Below, one piece after another: positions 23,258-26,742 of a DNA stretch of 26,742 nucleotides (position 1 is the stretch's first letter; each line of letters opens with the position of its first letter). Location: contig DEQO01000038.1 of NCBI GenBank assembly GCA_002360495.1, positions 1-26,742 on the forward strand, in the 5' to 3' direction. A program made the translations under genes and the position numbers. The notes under the pieces are model-generated. The model worked only from the letters and a program-made list of their open reading frames with translations. It was not told where the DNA came from and searched no databases. Source of the DNA: Flavobacteriales bacterium UBA3364. GTDB lineage: Bacteria; Bacteroidota; Bacteroidia; Flavobacteriales_F; PHOS-HE28.

Positions 23258-24586
23258 CTATCCAGCCATGCCGTACGCCGCTCCACTCGAACGACCCTTG
23301 ATGCGTCCTGACTTCATCAGGCCATCATAGTGCCGCATCAACAAATGACTTTCGATCTGCTGCAGCGTGTCCAACAACACGCCCACCATGATCAACAACG
23401 ATGTACCACCGAAGAACTGCGCGAACCCCTGCTTGATGCCCATCATGCCGGCGAAGGCCGGGAGGATGGCCACCAAACCCAGGAAGATGGCGCCGGGCAA
23501 GGTGATGCGCGACAACAACTCGTCGATGTGGCCGGCGGTGCTCTTACCTGGTTTCACACCTGGAATGAACCCGCCGTTACGCTTCATGTCGTCGGCAAGC
23601 TGGTTCGGGTTCACGGTGATCGCCGTATAGAAGTAGGTGAACAACACCACCATCAGGAACAACGTGAAGTTGTAGAAGATGCTCTGGCTGTTGGCGATGC
23701 TGACCAACCATGCGGGTGGGTTCTCGAAAGCCTGTGCCAGATACATCGGCACCAGCACGATGGCCTGCGCGAAGATGATCGGCATTACACCCGCCGCGTT
23801 CACTTTCAACGGGATGTAGTTACGCACACCACCGTACTGCTTGTTGCCCTGCACGCGCTTGGCGAACTGGACGGGGATGCGTCGTGTGCCTTGCACCAAC
23901 AGGATGCAACCTGCGATGATCAAGACCCACAACACCACTTCCACCAGCAACAACACGAGACCACCACCGCCGGGACCCATGCGACCCACCACCTCCTGCG
24001 CGAAGGCTTGAGGGAACTGCGCGAGGATGCCGATCATGATGATCAACGAGATACCATTGCCCAAGCCGCGCTCGGTGATGCGCTCACCGAGCCACATCAC
24101 GAACAGGGTGGAACAGGTGAGGATGACGATGCTGGTGAACAACCAGAACTGGCCGTCCGGGCGGGCAGCCTCATCGATCGTCGCATAGATGTAGCTCGGA
24201 GCCTGGAATACGCAGATCAGGATGGTGAGGTAGCGTGTCCACTGGTTGATCTTCCGGCGACCGCTCTCCTCGCGTTGCATCTTCTGCACGGCAGGTACGG
24301 CAATACCGGCCAGCTGCATGATGATGGACGCCGAGATGTAGGGCATGATGCCCAAGGCGAAGATCGACGCACGTGTGAAGGCACCACCGGTGAAGATCGA
24401 GAGTATCTCCACGATACCACCGCCACCGGATGCGCCGGATGCCGCCAACCGCGCGCTGTCCACGCCGGGCAGCACGATGAAACTACCGATGCGGTACACC
24501 AGTAGCAGCCCCAGCGTGATGAGGATGCGGTTACGCAACTCCTCGATGCGCCAGATGTTCTTGATCGTGTCGATCAGGTTCTTCAT
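23258..24586 (-). CDS. secY: Protein translocase subunit SecY
   Basis: 442 residues with ten membrane helices. It forms the channel of the general secretion pathway in the inner membrane with SecE and SecG. Family motifs include RNRILITLGLLLVYRIGSFIVLPGVD at the first helix (amphipathic start KNIWRIEEL), FALGIMPYISASIIMQL, GLGNGISLIIMIGI and the conserved cytosolic loop with TRRIPVQFAKRV. Its start overlaps the rplO stop by four bases (ATGA), so the two are translationally coupled. map follows after three bases. T9SS cargo such as the proteins of region 1 must pass this channel first. Confidence 0.98.
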   Translation of the reverse strand: MKNLIDTIKNIWRIEELRNRILITLGLLLVYRIGSFIVLPGVDSARLAASGASGGGGIVEILSIFTGGAFTRASIFALGIMPYISASIIMQLAGIAVPAVQKMQREESGRRKINQWTRYLTILICVFQAPSYIYATIDEAARPDGQFWLFTSIVILTCSTLFVMWLGERITERGLGNGISLIIMIGILAQFPQAFAQEVVGRMGPGGGGLVLLLVEVVLWVLIIAGCILLVQGTRRIPVQFAKRVQGNKQYGGVRNYIPLKVNAAGVMPIIFAQAIVLVPMYLAQAFENPPAWLVSIANSQSIFYNFTLFLMVVLFTYFYTAITVNPNQLADDMKRNGGFIPGVKPGKSTAGHIDELLSRITLPGAIFLGLVAILPAFAGMMGIKQGFAQFFGGTSLLIMVGVLLDTLQQIESHLLMRHYDGLMKSGRIKGRSSGAAYGMAG

Positions 24587-25053
24587 GCCTTCTTCTCAAC
24601 TACCGTGACGATCGTTTCAGCCTTGCCTCCCTTGGCTTCAATGGCGGCCTTGGCCGTTGCACTGAAGGCGTGCGCGGTGATGTCCAACGCGCTCTTGATC
24701 TCACCGCGGCCCAACACTTTCAGTTTGTCGTTCTTGGCGATCAATCCGTTGGCGTAAAGCACCTCAGGGCTGAGGGCTTTCAGGTTCTTCTTCTCGGCCA
24801 AGGTCTGGAGTGCATCCAGGTTGATGCCTTTGAACTCCAAGCGGGTCGGGTTCGTGAAGCCGAACTTCGGCAGGCGACGGGTCAGGGTCGTCTGGCCGCC
24901 TTCGAAACCACGCTTGTGGTTGTAGCCAGCCTGCGCCTTCTGTCCCTTGTGGCCTTTCGTGGAGGTGCCTCCACGACCGCTGCCTTGGCCGCGGCCAATG
25001 CGCTTGTCCTTCTTCGTCGCCCCTTCTGCGGGCTTGAGTTTGCTCAGGTCCAT
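24583..25053 (-). CDS. rplO: 50S ribosomal protein L15
   Basis: 156 residues. The Gly/Arg/Lys-rich N-terminal extension that threads into 23S rRNA is present (KRIGRGQGSGRGGTSTKGHKGQKA, GFEGGQTTLTRRLPKFGF). The globular C-terminal domain contains YANGLIAKNDKLKVLGRGE and AIEAKGGKAE. It is a late-assembly large-subunit protein, located between rpmD and secY as in the spc operon, with a 4-base overlap into secY. Confidence 0.98.
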   Translation of the reverse strand: MDLSKLKPAEGATKKDKRIGRGQGSGRGGTSTKGHKGQKAQAGYNHKRGFEGGQTTLTRRLPKFGFTNPTRLEFKGINLDALQTLAEKKNLKALSPEVLYANGLIAKNDKLKVLGRGEIKSALDITAHAFSATAKAAIEAKGGKAETIVTVVEKKA

Positions 25054-25073
25054 GGTCGTAGTCTTCTAGATGT

Positions 25074-25253
25074 TCAGGCCTCCTTCACGTTCACCAAGTG
25101 ATGCACTTTCTCCACCATGCCGCGGATCTGCGGGGTGCCGTCCACAACGACGAATTTGCCGATGCGTCCGAGGCCGAGGGCCTTCAGTGTGTCCTTCTGA
25201 CGCTTGGGGCACTTGATCTGGCTGTGCACCTGGGTGATGGTCAACTTGCTCAT
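25074..25253 (-). CDS. rpmD: 50S ribosomal protein L30
   Basis: 59 residues, translated by hand: begins MSKLTITQVHSQIKCPKRQK, continues with TLKALGLGRIGKFVVV and PQIRGMVEKVHHLV, and ends KEA. This is the normal length and full motif set of bacterial L30. It lies between rpsE (33-bp gap) and rplO (20-bp gap). Confidence 0.96.
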   Translation of the reverse strand: MSKLTITQVHSQIKCPKRQKDTLKALGLGRIGKFVVVDGTPQIRGMVEKVHHLVNVKEA

Positions 25254-25286
25254 TGTCGGGTCCGCTGATCGCTCAGTGGATCGTTA

Positions 25287-25805
25287 TTATCCGTTGAATA
25301 CACGTTCCAATTTGATGCCTCGCTGACGGGATACCGAATTGGCATCGCGCATGCTCACGAGGGCTTCGATCGTAGCTTTCACCACGTTGTGCGGGTTGCT
25401 GCTGCCCTTGCTCTTGGCAAGAACGTCGGTCACACCAACGCTCTCGAGCACGGCACGCATCGCACCGCCGGCGATGACACCGGTACCGTGCGCGGCCGGC
25501 TTCAGGAAAACCTGGGCCCCGGCATATTTGCCTTCCTGTGGATGAGGGATCGTGCCCTTGAGCACGGGAACCTTCACCAGGTTCTTCTTCGCGTCGTCGA
25601 TGCCCTTGGCGATCGCCTCCTGCACCTCTTTCGCTTTGCCCAGACCATGGCCCACCACACCGTTCTCGTTCCCCACCACAACGATGGCGGCGAAGGTGAA
25701 CGTGCGACCTCCCTTGGTCACTTTGGTCACGCGGTTCAGCGCTACGAGCTTATCCTTCAGCTCGAGATCGCTGCTCTTGACCTTCTTCGTGTTCGTCTCA
25801 GACAT
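25287..25805 (-). CDS. rpsE: 30S ribosomal protein S5
   Basis: 172 residues. The double-stranded-RNA-binding-like N-terminal domain has LVALNRVTKVTKGGRTFTFA and VVVGNENGVVGHGLGKAKEV. The C-terminal domain has HGTGVIAGGAMRAVLESVGV and KSKGSSNPHNVVKATIEAL. S5 contributes to decoding accuracy and mRNA unwinding at the entry channel. It is in standard order between rplR and rpmD. Confidence 0.98.
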   Translation of the reverse strand: MSETNTKKVKSSDLELKDKLVALNRVTKVTKGGRTFTFAAIVVVGNENGVVGHGLGKAKEVQEAIAKGIDDAKKNLVKVPVLKGTIPHPQEGKYAGAQVFLKPAAHGTGVIAGGAMRAVLESVGVTDVLAKSKGSSNPHNVVKATIEALVSMRDANSVSRQRGIKLERVFNG

Positions 25806-25818
25806 GTGTTCGGTGTGA

Positions 25819-26172
25819 TCAGAAATTGAGGCCTGCTTCGCGAGCGGCTTCGGCCAGTGCTTTCACACGGCCATGATAGAGATAACCATTGCGGTCGAAG
25901 ACCACTTTGTCGATGCCGGCGGCCTTCGCCTTCTCGGCGATCGCCGCGCCAACGATCTTGGCCTGGTCGATCTTCGGGATGCCAGTGGCCTTCTTGTCCT
26001 TCAAGGAGGATGTGCTCACCAGCGTACGGCCGGCCTCGTCGTCGATGATCTGGGCGTACATGCCCGTGTTGCTGCGATAGACCGAGAGGCGCGGACGCTC
26101 GGCCGTACCGTGTACGGTCTTGCGAACGCGTTGCTTGATCTTCAGTCGGCGGGTGCTCCTGTCGAATGCCAT
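25819..26172 (-). CDS. rplR: 50S ribosomal protein L18
   Basis: 117 residues. Motifs: RRLKIKQRVRKTVHGTAERPRLSVYRSN near the N-terminus, YAQIIDDEAGRTLVSTSS, and the C-terminal VVFDRNGYLYHGRVKALAEAAREAGLNF. L18 binds 5S rRNA and anchors it to the large subunit. It begins 8 bp after the rplF stop and ends 13 bp before rpsE. Confidence 0.98.
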   Translation of the reverse strand: MAFDRSTRRLKIKQRVRKTVHGTAERPRLSVYRSNTGMYAQIIDDEAGRTLVSTSSLKDKKATGIPKIDQAKIVGAAIAEKAKAAGIDKVVFDRNGYLYHGRVKALAEAAREAGLNF

Positions 26173-26180
26173 GGTCGTGC

Positions 26181-26735
26181 TTATTTACCGGCTGCTTTGC
26201 CTGCCTTGCGACGCACCAGCTCACCCACGAAACGCACACCCTTGCCTTTGTAAGGCTCCGGTTTGCGCAGGCTGCGCAGCTTGGCGGCCACCTGGCCGAT
26301 GAGTTGTTTGTCCGCCGACTCCAAACGGATGATCGGGTTCTTTCCTTTTTCCTGTGCCGCAGCAACTTTGATCTGCGGCGGGAGATCGATTGTCACCGTG
26401 TGCGAGAAGCCGAGCGCGAGGTTCAATTGCTGGCCCTTGGTGGTGGCGCGGTAACCCACACCGACGAGTTCCTGCTCGATCACGAAGCCTTCGGCCACAC
26501 CCTTCACCATGTTGGCGAGCAGGGCGCGGTAAAGACCGTGCTTGGCGCGGTGCGGCTTGGCGTCGCTCGGGCGTGTGAGCGTGATCTCGGTACCCTCCTG
26601 TTTCAAGGTGATATCGGGATCGACGGCTTGCTCCAAGGTACCCTTCGGACCTTTCACGGTCACCAGGTTCTTGTCGCTGATCGTGATCTGCACCCCTTTG
26701 GGTACCTCGATCGGTGCTTTTCCTATGCGTGACAT
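26181..26735 (-). CDS. rplF: 50S ribosomal protein L6
   Basis: 184 residues, complete; the start codon is only seven bases from the window edge, so its upstream region is not visible. It shows the duplicated L6 fold: MSRIGKAPIEVPKGVQI and TVKGPKGTLEQ in the first half, VGVGYRATTKGQQLNLALGFSH in the middle, and the C-terminal signature KPEPYKGKGVRFVGE. L6 lies near the GTPase-associated region of the large subunit. By analogy with the usual order, rpsH would be expected immediately outside the window. Confidence 0.98.
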   Translation of the reverse strand: MSRIGKAPIEVPKGVQITISDKNLVTVKGPKGTLEQAVDPDITLKQEGTEITLTRPSDAKPHRAKHGLYRALLANMVKGVAEGFVIEQELVGVGYRATTKGQQLNLALGFSHTVTIDLPPQIKVAAAQEKGKNPIIRLESADKQLIGQVAAKLRSLRKPEPYKGKGVRFVGELVRRKAGKAAGK

Positions 26736-26742
26736 CTTCTTC

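Overview
The window comes from a Bacteroidota chromosome, most likely a high-GC member of the Flavobacteriales. The evidence is type IX secretion (T9SS) cargo with both C-terminal signal types, a PorP/SprF-family protein, TAnnTTTG-type -7 promoter elements, few Shine-Dalgarno sequences, and a ribosomal-protein gene order typical of the phylum. There are no RNA genes, no insertion sequence with a transposase and no CRISPR. Coding density is very high: no gene-free stretch exceeds about 105 bases.

Region 1 (1-9046, + strand) is a cell-surface secretion/adhesion module. It holds the 3' part of a giant adhesin-like protein with 24 SprB-type repeats and a type B T9SS signal, then a PorP/SprF-family outer-membrane protein, then a PorE-like lipoprotein (TPR, beta-propeller, carboxypeptidase-regulatory-like domain, OmpA peptidoglycan-binding domain). 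The spacing (18 bp, then a 1-base stop/start overlap) indicates one operon. The likely arrangement is that the adhesin is exported by T9SS, the PorP/SprF protein serves as its dedicated partner, and the lipoprotein ties the assembly to peptidoglycan.

Region 2 (9060-15055) has a cytoplasmic helical-repeat protein of unknown function on the minus strand. It is divergent from a secreted M1 metallopeptidase with a type A T9SS signal. A membrane-anchored LtaS-type phosphotransferase/sulfatase-fold enzyme follows.

Region 3 (15131-18776) has carA-eno on the minus strand under a recognisable promoter. Diverging from carA is a polytopic GT-C-like membrane protein. The carA promoter lies inside the first codons of that gene.

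Region 4 (18794-26735, minus strand) is the distal half of the S10-spc-alpha ribosomal cluster in canonical order: rplF, rplR, rpsE, rpmD, rplO, secY, map, infA, rpmJ, rpsM, rpsK, rpsD, rpoA, rplQ. It ends at a strong bidirectional hairpin terminator. Nearly all gaps are short, but four of the larger junctions carry small hairpins led by GTAG, all in the same orientation. They resemble REP elements of the kind recognised by RAYT transposases, and one of them encodes the last residues of map. The rpsD-rpoA gap instead carries two mutually exclusive hairpins. These non-coding structures, rather than any gene, are the least explained part of the window.
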